From NCBI GenBank assembly GCA_965249205.1, contig CBDFLL010000006.1, positions 124,001-188,000 of the forward strand: a stretch of DNA of 64,000 nt. Reading direction: 5' to 3'. Position numbers and translations under genes: made by a program. The stretch's first letter is position 1, and each line of letters opens with the position of its first letter. Positions 43,378-52,844 of this stretch are shown here, in pieces. The DNA comes from JAQBVV01 sp965249205 (GTDB lineage: Bacteria; Acidobacteriota; Vicinamibacteria; Vicinamibacterales; UBA2999). The notes below the pieces were generated by a model. It searched no databases, was not told the DNA's origin, and saw only the letters and a list, made by a program, of their open reading frames with translations.

Positions 43378-45706
43378 ATGTCACGAATCATCCCGTCGTC
43401 GCTGACGATCATGCTTGCGAGCATGCTGCTTGCCACGCACGTACAGGCGCAGACTATTTCTTACTCCCGGCGAAATCGAAGGCACGATCATCCTTGTTAC
43501 CGATTTTGTGCCGGCGTCTGTGGAAGTCGATGCCGCCAACCTTGTTGCCACAACCCCGCGCTTTACGGCCACCACACAGGCCGTCTTCGTAGGCACGGTA
43601 CCAGGGGGCTCAGAGTGGGCCTACAACATCACCGTCGAGGCCTCGGGAAGCCAGCAGTACTACGTCCGGCCCGTGGCCTTTCCCTCGGCGTCGATTGGTG
43701 CGGTCTCACGGGTGCCGTTCCCGGAGTCAGGACCGGTGCCGGTGGCGCCCATTGCAACCTCGCCCGCGACCGTACTCGACGTGGTGTTCACGCCAGTCAA
43801 GATCGAAGGCATCATCGAGTTGCGTGACCTGGCGGGCAGCCCGCTGCCTTTGGAAGGGTTTCTGCTCTCGGCGAACGACCAGGAACCCTGGGGCCCTGAT
43901 CCGTTACTGATCCCGGACGTTCGCGCCCGCCTCAGTCCGAATCTGACGCGTGGGGGCGCCAGGGCGAGCCTGATCTTCGATCCGGCAGTGAGCCAGGCCA
44001 ACTATGCGCTCTACCTTGATCCCCTGGAAACCTACGTCCTGGGAGATCAGAGCATCTCAGCCGAGGGCGTTCGGTACGACTTCAAGTTTCTCGAGGGGTT
44101 CGTCGCGCCGGGATCGAATGCCTTCAGAGACTACAGCTTCCAGCAACGCGCCGAGATTACGGGCAACCTGAACCTCGCGGGGGTCGTGACCACCGCCTCC
44201 GGCGTCACCGTGTCCGGCCCCGATGGCGCTTCGGCGTTCTACCGCATTACCGGCGCTGACACGAGCACGGCGGCGGGCAGCTACCGCGCGCGGTTTTTTG
44301 ACTTCCTGTCGTTCCCTGTGACCGCGCGCATCAGAGCGCAGTTCGATCGGCCCGGCCAATTCGATCCGTTGCCATTTCTGCGGACCCGGACCAAACCGGA
44401 CATCCAGGTGAACGACGGCGGTCAGATCACTTGCGGCCCGCTCGTGGACTGCGACTTTGCGGTCACCCCTGACCTGCTCTCCGGCCAGGTACTGTTCGAT
44501 CCCCCACAGCTCCTGCGCGCCCGGGACATCGAGTTTCAGGGACCGCTGGGATCCGTCGCGCGAGCGGAACTCGGGGCGCTGGGCGAGTACGCCACTCCGC
44601 TGTCGGAAAACAGCTGGGATGAGTACCGGCTCCGCCTCACTTTCGAGATCGAGAACAACAATTTCATCTCGACCCACCTGGGCCGTCTGAGACCGCTGAC
44701 GCCGCCAATCGATGCCACCGGTACCTTCACAGCCCTTCAGCGCGATTTCGTCGAGGGCAACGCCCTTGTCAAAGTGTTCATGGCCGTTGCCGATGGCAGT
44801 CCGTTGTCGAACCCACGGCTCGATGCGACGCTTGGCGCGCCGGTGTTGGAATCCGCTCGGGGAATCGCGAACGGACAAACTAATGTCGCCATCGGCGAGG
44901 CCAGGATGGTGCTGCTGGCGCCGGCCCCCGAGCCCTACAGCATTACGGCATCCGCGATCGTCAACGGATCGCGGGCCGACTTCGGTTCTTTCAGCGTCGA
45001 TCCCGAGCCTGGTGATGTGATCGTCGTCGGCATCGGCCCGCGCGGCGAACTGAGTCTCACGATTCGTGAGCCCTCCGACGGAGATCTGTTTGCCGAAGGT
45101 GAGGACATTCCTCTCAGTTTCCTGGCCTCCGACGACACTGCGATCGATCGGGTCACAATCTCTGGGCCCTTCCCGTCAATCGTTGTGTTCGGCGATCCGG
45201 GCAACCCCCAGGACTTGTCGTTCACGGGCAACCTGGCCGGCGGATTGCCTGACGGCATCCACACGCTGGTCTTCACTGCCCGCGACGCCGATGGCAACGA
45301 AGTCTCTGATGCGCTGGACATCGTCGTCGACGGCCAGCCACCTGCGATCATTTCCGCAGCGCCGAGCAGTGCGTGTCTGTGGCCACCGAATCACAAGATG
45401 GTGCCCATCGACATCCTTGTCGAGCTGCTGGACGCCGTGGATCCCGATCCGTCCTGTCGCATCTCGGATGTGACCAGCAACGAGCACCTGAATGGCCTTG
45501 GCGACGGCAACACATCCTTTGACTGGGAAGTGACCGGGCCGCTCTCGGTCGATCTTCGCGCCGAGCGAACAGGTCTGGGCAACGGGCGCGTCTACACGAT
45601 CTCGCTGGAGTGCAGCGACAAGTCGGGCAATACATCCGGGACGGAAGTCGAAGTCTGCGTGCCGCACGACCAGGGCGGCGGGAGGAGCGCGAAGCGCGGG
45701 AAATAG
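43378..45706 (+). pseudogene. large exported protein with an apparent frameshift after the signal peptide
   Basis: The ATG at 43378 (with GAGGAGAGGAACG before it) opens a normal signal peptide, MSRIIPSSLTIMLASMLLAT then HVQAQ. The mature protein continues in the next frame from about 43460 as LTPGEIEGTIILVTDFVPAS and runs 740 more residues. A one-base change near 43445-43475 would join them. The mature region is beta-rich with a repeated Ig-like character (SDGDLFAEGEDIPLSFLASD) and ends in a module with CLWPPNHKMV and four Cys, as in extracellular adhesion-type domains. It may be a real frameshift or a sequencing error. It is probably a secreted or surface protein of unknown role. Confidence 0.72.
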
Positions 45707-46102
45707 CCGCCCATCGCCAGGAAACGGAGGGATGACACCGCTGAGGTGAGAAGACGCTCCCGCAGACCTCGCACGAATGGGTCTGCGGGCGCGCGCGAGC
45801 CCGGCCCTAGCTGGTTCGCCGGCAGGTCCACCACGAATTTCCTACTACCGGTCGCTCCCTGGCGTAATCGGCACGGTGAGGTTGTCGCGGCGATAGTGCT
45901 CGGGCCTGGGCCTAGGTGTCCATGAAGTTGCACCTGCGAGTCAAGAGATGCCTTTCACGATGGTGGGGGAAATGGTGGGGACCCTCAGTAGGAAACCATA
46001 GCAGCCGGTACGAATCCCCGAAGCGGTCAGATTGTCGTAACTGCTTGATTCCGTTGCTCTGGTACGACTCAGTAGCAGACCACATTAAAACGGGTGGGAC
46101 GG
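45707..46102. other. 396-base gap before the tRNA-Leu fragment, no gene supported
   Basis: Short frames exist, but none has a recognisable motif or ribosome site. This is where an integrase gene might be expected next to an attachment site, but I see no integrase motif in any frame. Confidence 0.5.
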
Positions 46103-46156
46103 CTCAAATCCGGTGGCCGCAAGGTTGCTTGGATTCGACTCCCACCTCCGGCACCA
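46103..46156 (+). repeat. decayed copy of the tRNA-Leu 3' half (putative attachment site)
   Basis: From CTCAA (one A fewer than in the tRNA) to CACCA, this segment repeats the anticodon loop to CCA end of tRNA-Leu in the same orientation with one deletion and four substitutions. It lacks the 5' half and cannot make a tRNA. Its distance to the intact gene is about 4.5 kb. Confidence 0.82.
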
Positions 46157-46266
46157 CACCTCGCGTTGCCACGCACACTCATTGCGGTCGGCTGGAAAGT
46201 TCGCCATGATAGGGCGGCACGCCGATGGTGCTGCCAACCGCCACCAGATCGACCTTGCAACCCCCG

Positions 46267-46764
46267 ATGACTGAGTCACTACCACCGAGCGGCCCGCTGC
46301 CGGACTTTGCCTTCACGATCGAGTTGCCGATTCTCTGGGGCGACCAGGACGCCTTCGGGCATGTCAACAACACGCTACCTATTCGGTGGTTCGAGTCGGC
46401 GCGCATTGCCTATCTCGAGCGGAGCGGCATGGGGGCGCTGCTACAGGCCAAGGGCCTGGCGTCGATTCTTGCTGCGGTCAGCTGCAACTACCGCCTGCAG
46501 ATGCGCTATCCGGACACCGTGCACATCGGCTGCCGCATCAGCCGGCTCGGCCGCAGTAGTCTGACCACAGAACACGCCGTCTACAGTGTGAGCCAACAGG
46601 CGATTACCGCAGAGGGCAGCGCCACGATCGTCGTCTTCGACTACCAGACCAACCGCCCCCAGCGGATCTCCGACGACCTACGCGCTCTGGCTGAACGGGT
46701 CGAGGCGATGGGGGGCATGAGGACGGCGTCTGGCGTTGACGGTCAGGGAAAGGCGAAGAGCTAG
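46267..46764 (+). CDS. acyl-CoA thioesterase (hotdog fold, 4HBT-like)
   Basis: The 165-residue protein contains LPILWGDQDAFGHVNNTLPI then RWFESARIAYLE, the hotdog-fold active site with the Asp and the DxFGHVNN signature. It should hydrolyse acyl-CoA thioesters in the cytoplasm. The ATG at 46267 was preferred over the one at 46225, whose added residues look non-coding. It lies just outside the tRNA-fragment boundary. Confidence 0.88.
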   Translation: MTESLPPSGPLPDFAFTIELPILWGDQDAFGHVNNTLPIRWFESARIAYLERSGMGALLQAKGLASILAAVSCNYRLQMRYPDTVHIGCRISRLGRSSLTTEHAVYSVSQQAITAEGSATIVVFDYQTNRPQRISDDLRALAERVEAMGGMRTASGVDGQGKAKS

Positions 46765-46773
46765 GGGGAGCGG

Positions 46774-47802
46774 ATGCGCGCTGTGCTTTTGGGTTTCGGA
46801 ATGATCCTCGGACTCGCTGCCACATGGGGGAGCGCCGGCTGCGCTGCCGCGCCGCCGGCGCCTGGCGCGGAGAATCCGGCCAGCGCGGTTGCTGACTCAG
46901 ATGACGCGGCTGATCCAGGAGTCATCACGGCCGGATTTGCCTCGGACCTCATGCCCGGCGCGGCGCCTGGGTGCACATCAGGACTGGTCCAGGTGGCGCA
47001 AGGCGGCAACAACTACAACGCGGCCGACGTTGGCTTCGTCACCTCGGCGGACGGGCAGCGAATCGCAGTGCCAGGGCCGGTTCATGACGGTCCCATGGCT
47101 GTCGACATATTCAACAATTGCACCGGCCCGGGCGACAACCCCGACTACCTCTCGCAACTCGAGACCGTCGTCATCGACGAGGATGGCGTGGAGGTTACCG
47201 GGTTCATCTTCGGGGACAACTACTTCGAGCTCTACGTGAATGGCCAGTTCGTTGGACGTGATCCGATCGGGATGACGCCATTCAACTCCAACGTGGTTCG
47301 GTTCAAGGCGAGCTATCCGATGACCTATGCGGTGATGGGTGTGGACTGGGCGACGCACGTCGGCGTCGGGCTGGAGTACGACAGTTTCAACGTGGGCGAC
47401 GGCGGGTTCATCGCCTACTTCAGCGACGGCAACGGTACCCACGACGACTGGCGTGCCGAGACCTTCTATATCTCACCGCTGGACGATCCAAGTTGCGTGC
47501 GAACCGAGGGTGGACGCGATTCGAGCTTCTGCTCGCAGGCCACCCGTCCCGTGTGCGCCGACAACGATCCGAGCAGCTGCCAGGCGCTGCATTTTCCGGT
47601 GCCCCCCGACTGGGCGGCGCCGGAGTTCGATGACAGCCGCTGGCCTCAGGCGATCGTGTGGCCGGCTGCCAGGGTGACTGGCCAGCGGGCGTACACGGGG
47701 TATTCGGAGCTTTTTGGCGACGCCGAGTTTCTCTGGACCAGGAACATCAGGCTCGACAACCTCGTGCTGAGCCGCTACACGGCGACCGGACCGCGGAGGT
47801 GA
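46774..47802 (+). CDS. exported lipoprotein-like protein of unknown function
   Basis: The 342-residue protein has a signal peptide ending with a possible lipobox (WGSAGC) and an acidic, beta-rich body with five or more Cys. A segment near residues 135-175 (ETVVIDEDGVEVTGFIFGDN then YFELYVNG) resembles sugar- or galactose-binding beta-sandwiches of extracellular proteins. It starts 9 bases after the thioesterase stop and is probably in the same transcript. I do not recognise a family. Confidence 0.65.
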   Translation: MRAVLLGFGMILGLAATWGSAGCAAAPPAPGAENPASAVADSDDAADPGVITAGFASDLMPGAAPGCTSGLVQVAQGGNNYNAADVGFVTSADGQRIAVPGPVHDGPMAVDIFNNCTGPGDNPDYLSQLETVVIDEDGVEVTGFIFGDNYFELYVNGQFVGRDPIGMTPFNSNVVRFKASYPMTYAVMGVDWATHVGVGLEYDSFNVGDGGFIAYFSDGNGTHDDWRAETFYISPLDDPSCVRTEGGRDSSFCSQATRPVCADNDPSSCQALHFPVPPDWAAPEFDDSRWPQAIVWPAARVTGQRAYTGYSELFGDAEFLWTRNIRLDNLVLSRYTATGPRR

Positions 47803-47835
47803 GGCCGTTGGTCTTGCGTAACCTGCTTCAGCGGC

Positions 47836-48900
47836 TCACGTGAGCGAGCTTCCGATCGCATCTTCCAGCAGCGACCAGCACCGCGCACCCAGTTTGTCCT
47901 TCCATCTCCCGTAGAAGCCTGCCAACGCTGCACGGAACGGCGCCTGATCGACGTCGTTGAACGCGAGTCCGCGCATCGTGAGTTCTGCGCGGAGTCGGCC
48001 GTTGGCGTCTGCCTGGTCCCGTCGCTGGAGGCGAACCGCGTGCGCGACGTTCCGCTCGATGATCTGCTGGACATCGGCCGGGAGACGTCGCCACGTGGGC
48101 AAGTGGGCCATCTGATTGAAGCCCGACCACATGTGGCCGGTCATGCTGATGAACTTCACGACGTCGTAGAGCCTGAACGAATCCACGAGCGCCAGCGGAT
48201 TCTCCTGCGCGTCGGCCCTGCCATCCTCCAGTGCCGCTCGGATGTCGATGCTGTTGATCGTGACCGGTTCGGCACCAAGCGTGCGGAACATGTCGTCGAA
48301 GAGAATCCCCGCCGGTACCCGCATTCTCATGCCTCGCAGGTCGGCGGGCACCGCGACCGGCCGGTTGACGGCGGTGATGTGCCGCATGCCGTTGTCGAAG
48401 GCACCCACCGGGAACCCGTGGATACCCTTGAGGGCCATTTCTTCCCGGATGTAAGCGCCAAGAGCGCCATCCATCGCTTGATGCGCGTGGGCCGCTGACG
48501 AGAAGGCGAACGGCACCTGCTGCACGTCGCCCGCGGGCACGACCTGGCTCATGACGCCGCCCATGAGTGTGAAGAACTGTATCTCGCCCGAGACGAGCAT
48601 CTTGAGTGCGGCCGGGTCGCTCCCCGCCACCCTATTGTTGAGAGGAAACACGCTCGCCTCAACACGTCCGTCGGTCTCGGTTTCGATCGCCGCCCACATG
48701 TCGGCGATTCGCTTATGCAGGTAGCTTTCCGCGGTCTGATTGTGGAACTGGGTAAAGGTGAACTCGGCGCGACCGCGCTGGGCAGCCCGGCCGCCCTGGG
48801 CGGCGCGGCCGAGGCCGGCCAGCGGACGGACCAGCAGAGCCGTAGATCCGAGTGCCGCGCCGGTCACAAAAGCGCGTCGTGTCAGCGCGGTATTGGTCAT
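47836..48900 (-). CDS. dctP: TRAP transporter solute-binding protein (DctP family), Tat-exported
   Basis: The 354-residue protein has a twin-Arg signal (ALTRRAFVTGAALGSTALLV), then the DctP fold with FTFTQFHNQTAESYLHKRIA, GLRGMRMRVPAG-like and FNQMAHLPTWRRLPADVQ segments. It binds a carboxylic acid in the periplasm for a DctQM permease. No DctQ or DctM gene is in this window, so either it lies elsewhere or this is an orphan receptor. A small element copy lies just upstream. Confidence 0.9.
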   Translation of the reverse strand: MTNTALTRRAFVTGAALGSTALLVRPLAGLGRAAQGGRAAQRGRAEFTFTQFHNQTAESYLHKRIADMWAAIETETDGRVEASVFPLNNRVAGSDPAALKMLVSGEIQFFTLMGGVMSQVVPAGDVQQVPFAFSSAAHAHQAMDGALGAYIREEMALKGIHGFPVGAFDNGMRHITAVNRPVAVPADLRGMRMRVPAGILFDDMFRTLGAEPVTINSIDIRAALEDGRADAQENPLALVDSFRLYDVVKFISMTGHMWSGFNQMAHLPTWRRLPADVQQIIERNVAHAVRLQRRDQADANGRLRAELTMRGLAFNDVDQAPFRAALAGFYGRWKDKLGARCWSLLEDAIGSSLT

Positions 48901-48957
48901 CGTCTGTGGAGTATAGGAGACATTCGCTCTCAGTGGAGCGAGACGGTCCGGCTGGCC

Positions 48958-49109
48958 AAAGCGCTTTTCATGACCGTGTGGCGTTCGAGTAGCCGCAATG
49001 CTGAAAATGGTTACGGCATTCGGCGGGACTGAAGCGTTGCAGTAGCGCGCGCAGAAGTACCATGACTCGCCCAGTCCAGTACAAGGGCTATTTGCTTGAA
49101 AAGCGCTCT
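48958..49109. repeat. 152-bp MITE-like element, copy 2 (inverted relative to copy 1)
   Basis: The ends are AAAGCGCTTTTCATGACC and, on the other strand, AGAGCGCTTTTCAAG, matching the ends of the 9701-9846 copy. Much of the interior matches it in reverse orientation. The element carries the last codons and stop of the metalloprotease remnant, so it truncated that gene's 3' end. Confidence 0.7.
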
Positions 49110-49298
49110 AGCCGCTTGACGCCGCCGGTGGTCAGTGCCGGAGAGACGCCCGAGGCAGGCGCCAGGCCAGCGATACCAGACGAGGTCGTCAGCGTGATCT
49201 GGAACCCGACCGATTCCTGGGTCGGACCGAAGTTTCCGATGTACAGCGTGTAGGCGCCGGCGGTCAGATTGGGAGCCGTCACCGTCTCGGGCTTGGTG

Positions 49299-50601
49299 CT
49301 AGCAGGCTGCTGAAAAACTCCGTGAAATGGGATCGACAGATCGATCCCGGCGTACTACCATGCTCCCAACACCGCTGAAGGGAGCCCCATCATGCGCGGA
49401 CACGATGAGCAAAGCACTCACATGTTCAGCTACCTGTCGCCGGAACAGCGCGTGCCAGCCGACCATCCGCTCCGCGCGGTTCGCGCGCTGACGGACGAAG
49501 CGCTGAGAACGATGTCGCGCAGGTTCGCCGGCCTGTACGCCAACACAGGGCGTCCGTCGATCCCGCCGGAACAGCTGCTGCGCGCGTTGTTGCTGCAGGT
49601 GCTCTACACGGTGCGGAGCGAGCGGCTGCTGATGGAAGAGCTCAATTACAACCTGCTGTTCCGCTGGTTCGTGGGCTTGAATTTGGACGACCCGGTTTGG
49701 CATCCCACCACGTTTACCAAGAATCGCGACCGGCTGCTGGCGGGCGATCTCGCGGCCGCCTTCTTTGATGCGGTGCAGGCCCACGCGCGGGCGGCCGGGC
49801 TGCTCTCGGACGAACACTTCACTGTGGATGGGACCCAATTGGAAGCGTGGGCCAGCCTGAAGAGCTTTCGGTGCCGGGACGCGGCGGAGAGCGACCCGCC
49901 CGATGACCCCGGGAATCCCACGGTCAACTTCCACGGGGAGCGGCGGCGCAACGACACGCACCAGTCGACGACCGATCCGGAGGCGATGCTGCCTCGGAAG
50001 GGCCAGGGGAAGGAAGCCAAGCTGGCGTATCTGGGCCACGTGCTGCTGGACAATCGACAGGGACTTGTCGCCAACGTCTGCGCGACTCACGCGACGGGGA
50101 CCGCCGAACGCGAGGCAGCGGCGCTGTTGCTGGAGGCCAGCGCGCCGCCGGGCAGCACGGTCGGGGCGGACAAGGGCTACGATGTGGCAAGCTTTGTGGC
50201 CGCTGTCCGTATCCGGGCCGTCACGCCCCACGTTGCTCAGAAGGTCCGCTGGAGTGCGATCGATGGCCGGACCACGCGGCATGCGGGCTATCACGTCAGT
50301 CAGCGGAAACGGAAACTCGTAGAACAGGTCTTTGGCTGGATGAAGACCGTCGGCGGCTTGCGCAAACTCCGGCATCGCGGTGTCGCCCTCGTGGATTGGC
50401 AGCTTACCTTCGCCGCCACGGTCTATAACTTGGTCCGGCTGCGGAATCTGGAGGCGAGGTGTCCCTGATCACCGGCCGCGCGTGTCGCCGGCCCCTTGAT
50501 CGGGGCCAGCGCACAGCCGTGCGCACCGTTGTCGGTCGGTGGTGACTCGCATGATCCTTAGAAAACGGCCCGATCACCCGGGTTCTTCAGCAGCCTGCTA
50601 G
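49299..50601 (+). mobile_element. complete IS5-type insertion sequence
   Basis: The ends CAGGCTGCTGAA and TTCAGCAGCCTG are perfect inverted repeats, and each is flanked by CTAG, a 4-base target duplication. One transposase gene lies inside. A deletion derivative of this IS lies at 39851-40398 in the same orientation. It interrupts a metalloprotease gene; excision with one CTAG restores the frame. Confidence 0.9.
49392..50468 (+). CDS. IS5-type DDE transposase
   Basis: The 358-residue protein starts MRGHDEQSTHMFSYLSPEQR and is full length. The DDE residues lie in FTVDGTQLEAW, VGADKGYDV and VEQVFGWMK. It cuts and joins the ends of its own element. Its last third is repeated at 39855-40265. IS5 or the related IS1182 group is the best fit by sequence and target site. 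Confidence 0.9.
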   Translation: MRGHDEQSTHMFSYLSPEQRVPADHPLRAVRALTDEALRTMSRRFAGLYANTGRPSIPPEQLLRALLLQVLYTVRSERLLMEELNYNLLFRWFVGLNLDDPVWHPTTFTKNRDRLLAGDLAAAFFDAVQAHARAAGLLSDEHFTVDGTQLEAWASLKSFRCRDAAESDPPDDPGNPTVNFHGERRRNDTHQSTTDPEAMLPRKGQGKEAKLAYLGHVLLDNRQGLVANVCATHATGTAEREAAALLLEASAPPGSTVGADKGYDVASFVAAVRIRAVTPHVAQKVRWSAIDGRTTRHAGYHVSQRKRKLVEQVFGWMKTVGGLRKLRHRGVALVDWQLTFAATVYNLVRLRNLEARCP

Positions 50602-52143
50602 GGCTTGTGGCGGAGTCAAGAAACGGGCACTCGCTGTCGTTGAACTGCGCGATCGTGCACGGATCGGTGCCGCGCGCCACGTAGAGATCGACATCGTTGG
50701 TGGAGAACGTCCAGTCGACTGTCGCGCCGATTGTTCCGGCAGCCGAAGTGGTGAATGGCACAGAGAGCAGCGCAGAGACCGCCAAGCTGGAACTGCCCGC
50801 GCCAACGACCGACGTGCTCGTCGTCGTCGGAGTTGGTGTCGGGGTTGGGGTTGGGGTTGGCTCGGGGGTTGGCGACGGCGCGGGTGTGGGCGTCGACGCG
50901 TCGTTCCGGTTCCAGACAGCCTGGCCACTGGAGCCATACACGACCAGGTTGCCGTCGCCTTGCACCACAAGGGTCGCGTTGGTATTGCCCGCGGTGCTGG
51001 TCGTCCAGCGAGCGGTCCCCTGTGCGTCGTACACCACGACGTTGCCGTCACTCTGCATGGCCACCTGCCCAGCGCCGGTCCCGCCGGTGCCGCTGTTCCA
51101 CTGCGCGGTGCCATCGGTGACGTCGTAGAGCACCAGGTTGCCGTCGCTCTGATAGGCGAGGCGGTACTGTCCACCGGTCGACGTCAGCGCTTGTCCGGCC
51201 ACGAGGTTCGCCCCGGCTCGTAGCGTGTTCAGCAACACCACCTGCAGCGCGGCCGTGCCGGTGGTGCTGCCGCCCCGGCCATCTTCGACGGTGACCGTTG
51301 CCGTGACGCTGCCCGTTTGGAGGGGCGCCGTCCACTCGGTGGTGGCCGCGGTCGCGTTGCCGAACGTCCCGGACGCGGCGGCCCACTGATACGTCAGCGC
51401 ATCGCTGTCTGCGTCAGTCGCCGTCGCGCTCAGGGTGGCCGTTCGTCCCGCTTCGACGGTGCACGGAGAACAGCTCGTCGTCACAGCCGGCGCGTTGTTG
51501 GACGACGACGTCGCCCCGTAGATCGCCATCGCGCCATCGGTGTCATCACTCGTCAGGCTGTCGAGGTTGCCGACCGTGCTGTTCATGATTGCGCTGACCG
51601 ACTGGCCGTTCTGGTTGGGATGATCGAGTCCAAGGACGTGCCCGAACTCGTGCAGCGCCACGCGCCGGAGGTCGAAGAGCCGACCCCCGCCGGACGCGTT
51701 TCGCTGGTTGCCGCGATACGAATTCCAGCTTCTGCCTTGGTTGAAGATGACATCCGTCTCTATGTACGAGCTGTCAGACACGCGGTATGTACCAAGCGTC
51801 ACCGCAAGCACGCTGGTGCCGAATGGATCACCGTAGGCGTCGTCAGCGAAGAACACGTTGTTGACGTTGTTGCCCCTGGCCATGCCCGCCGTCGATTCGC
51901 GCACCACGCCAAAGGACACGTCCCTGAGAAACGGGTTCCAGATCGCCAGCGCGTTCTCGGCCACCTGGTTCCAACTCGTGTTTCCGTCGATGAGCGTGCC
52001 CGACGGCGACCCGAGTTGCAGGTGCATCACGATGTCGGACGTCCATCGTTGCCCGCCCAGCGAGTAGGCGCCTCCGGGGGTGCCGAGCCACAGGACGAGA
52101 CCAGCAGCGCCGAGTGTCGCGAGACCCGTCCGGATCGACGCCA

Positions 52144-52755
52144 TTACCGTCGCGCCTCGGCGACCGCGCGGCTGACGCGGTCGCGGAAGGCGGAGAGGGA
52201 CATGGGCGCGATTGGCGTGGGGGTGTCGACGTCGGACCGCAGTCCGATCTGTTCGGGTTGTCCAAGGGGCGTGCCACCCAGCGTGAAGACCCTCTCCACG
52301 CCGCCGTTGTCTCGGCTGACGCGGAGCAACCCCTGGGTGAACCCGACGATCGGGTTGATGCTCTGTTCCCGACGGGCAAACACGACGCGACGGTCGCCAA
52401 CAGCAAACCGCGGCATCTCGGCCACCACCATCCCGATGTCGCCCCATTCGCCGCCGAGGAAGTCGAAGACCTCCAGGACGTTGGTGGTGCCCCAGAGCGG
52501 ATCCGACACGCGAAACACGACGCGGGTCTTGACGATGGTGCCGTCGCGTGTGTTCAGCGGGAACGGGCGGACGTCGGTCACCTCGCCAACGAAGATGACG
52601 TCCGCGCCCGCGATCAGCTCATCGAAGGTGACCGACAGATACGACGTCGCACGCACGACATTTCCGCCGAAAAGCAGAACGGTGATGGCAACCGCCAGAC
52701 ACGCGATCAGATTCCCGGCGGACACGCTCCGGGGAGACTTATTGCAGAGAGACAC
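52144..52755 (-). CDS. exported partner protein coupled to the matrixin gene
   Basis: The GTG at 52755 has GGAGG just upstream and gives 203 residues with an N-terminal signal or anchor (NLIACLAVAITVLLFGG). The body reads LIAGADVIFVGEVTDVRPFP then VVFRVSDPLWGTTNVLEVFD, reminiscent of the beta-barrel of TIMP/NTR-type proteins. Its stop overlaps the ATG of the metalloprotease gene (TAATG), so the two are made together. A role as inhibitor, chaperone or activator of the protease is a hypothesis from position. Confidence 0.65.
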   Translation of the reverse strand: MSLCNKSPRSVSAGNLIACLAVAITVLLFGGNVVRATSYLSVTFDELIAGADVIFVGEVTDVRPFPLNTRDGTIVKTRVVFRVSDPLWGTTNVLEVFDFLGGEWGDIGMVVAEMPRFAVGDRRVVFARREQSINPIVGFTQGLLRVSRDNGGVERVFTLGGTPLGQPEQIGLRSDVDTPTPIAPMSLSAFRDRVSRAVAEARR

Positions 52756-52844
52756 CCCGCACCTCCGTTTCGCTATGACTCTACTACCGGGAGCGTTCTG
52801 CAACGTTGGTGCCGTTTGGACGCACACGGTTTGGCGGGTGTCTT

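Larger units (their letters stand above)
49088..52144 (-). pseudogene. matrixin-type metalloprotease gene split by an IS element
   Basis: The ATG at 52144 opens a signal peptide. Residues 31-210 form a metzincin domain: HEFGHVLGLDH (165-175, three zinc His) with a Met-turn at SAIMNST. A PKD-like domain (about 218-303), a bulb-type lectin domain with three QxDGNxVxY motifs (332-403), a Thr/Pro linker and a pre-peptidase C-terminal domain follow. The IS (49299-50601) interrupts the last domain after DSATSP. Removing the IS and one CTAG joins 50602-52144 to 49088-49298 in frame, giving 585 residues. The present upstream frame ends at 50558 inside the IS. The last six codons and stop come from the 152-bp element, so the original C-terminus is already lost. 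Confidence 0.85.

Noticed and set aside
45716..46100. integrase remnant beside the attachment-site-like repeat
   Set aside because: No tyrosine-recombinase motif in any frame; only short frames are present.
46103..46156. functional tRNA
   Set aside because: Only the 3' half remains, with a deletion in the anticodon loop.
39851..50601. composite transposon with two IS copies
   Set aside because: The left copy is an internal deletion, and the stretch between contains a tRNA and ordinary genes, so joint movement is unlikely.
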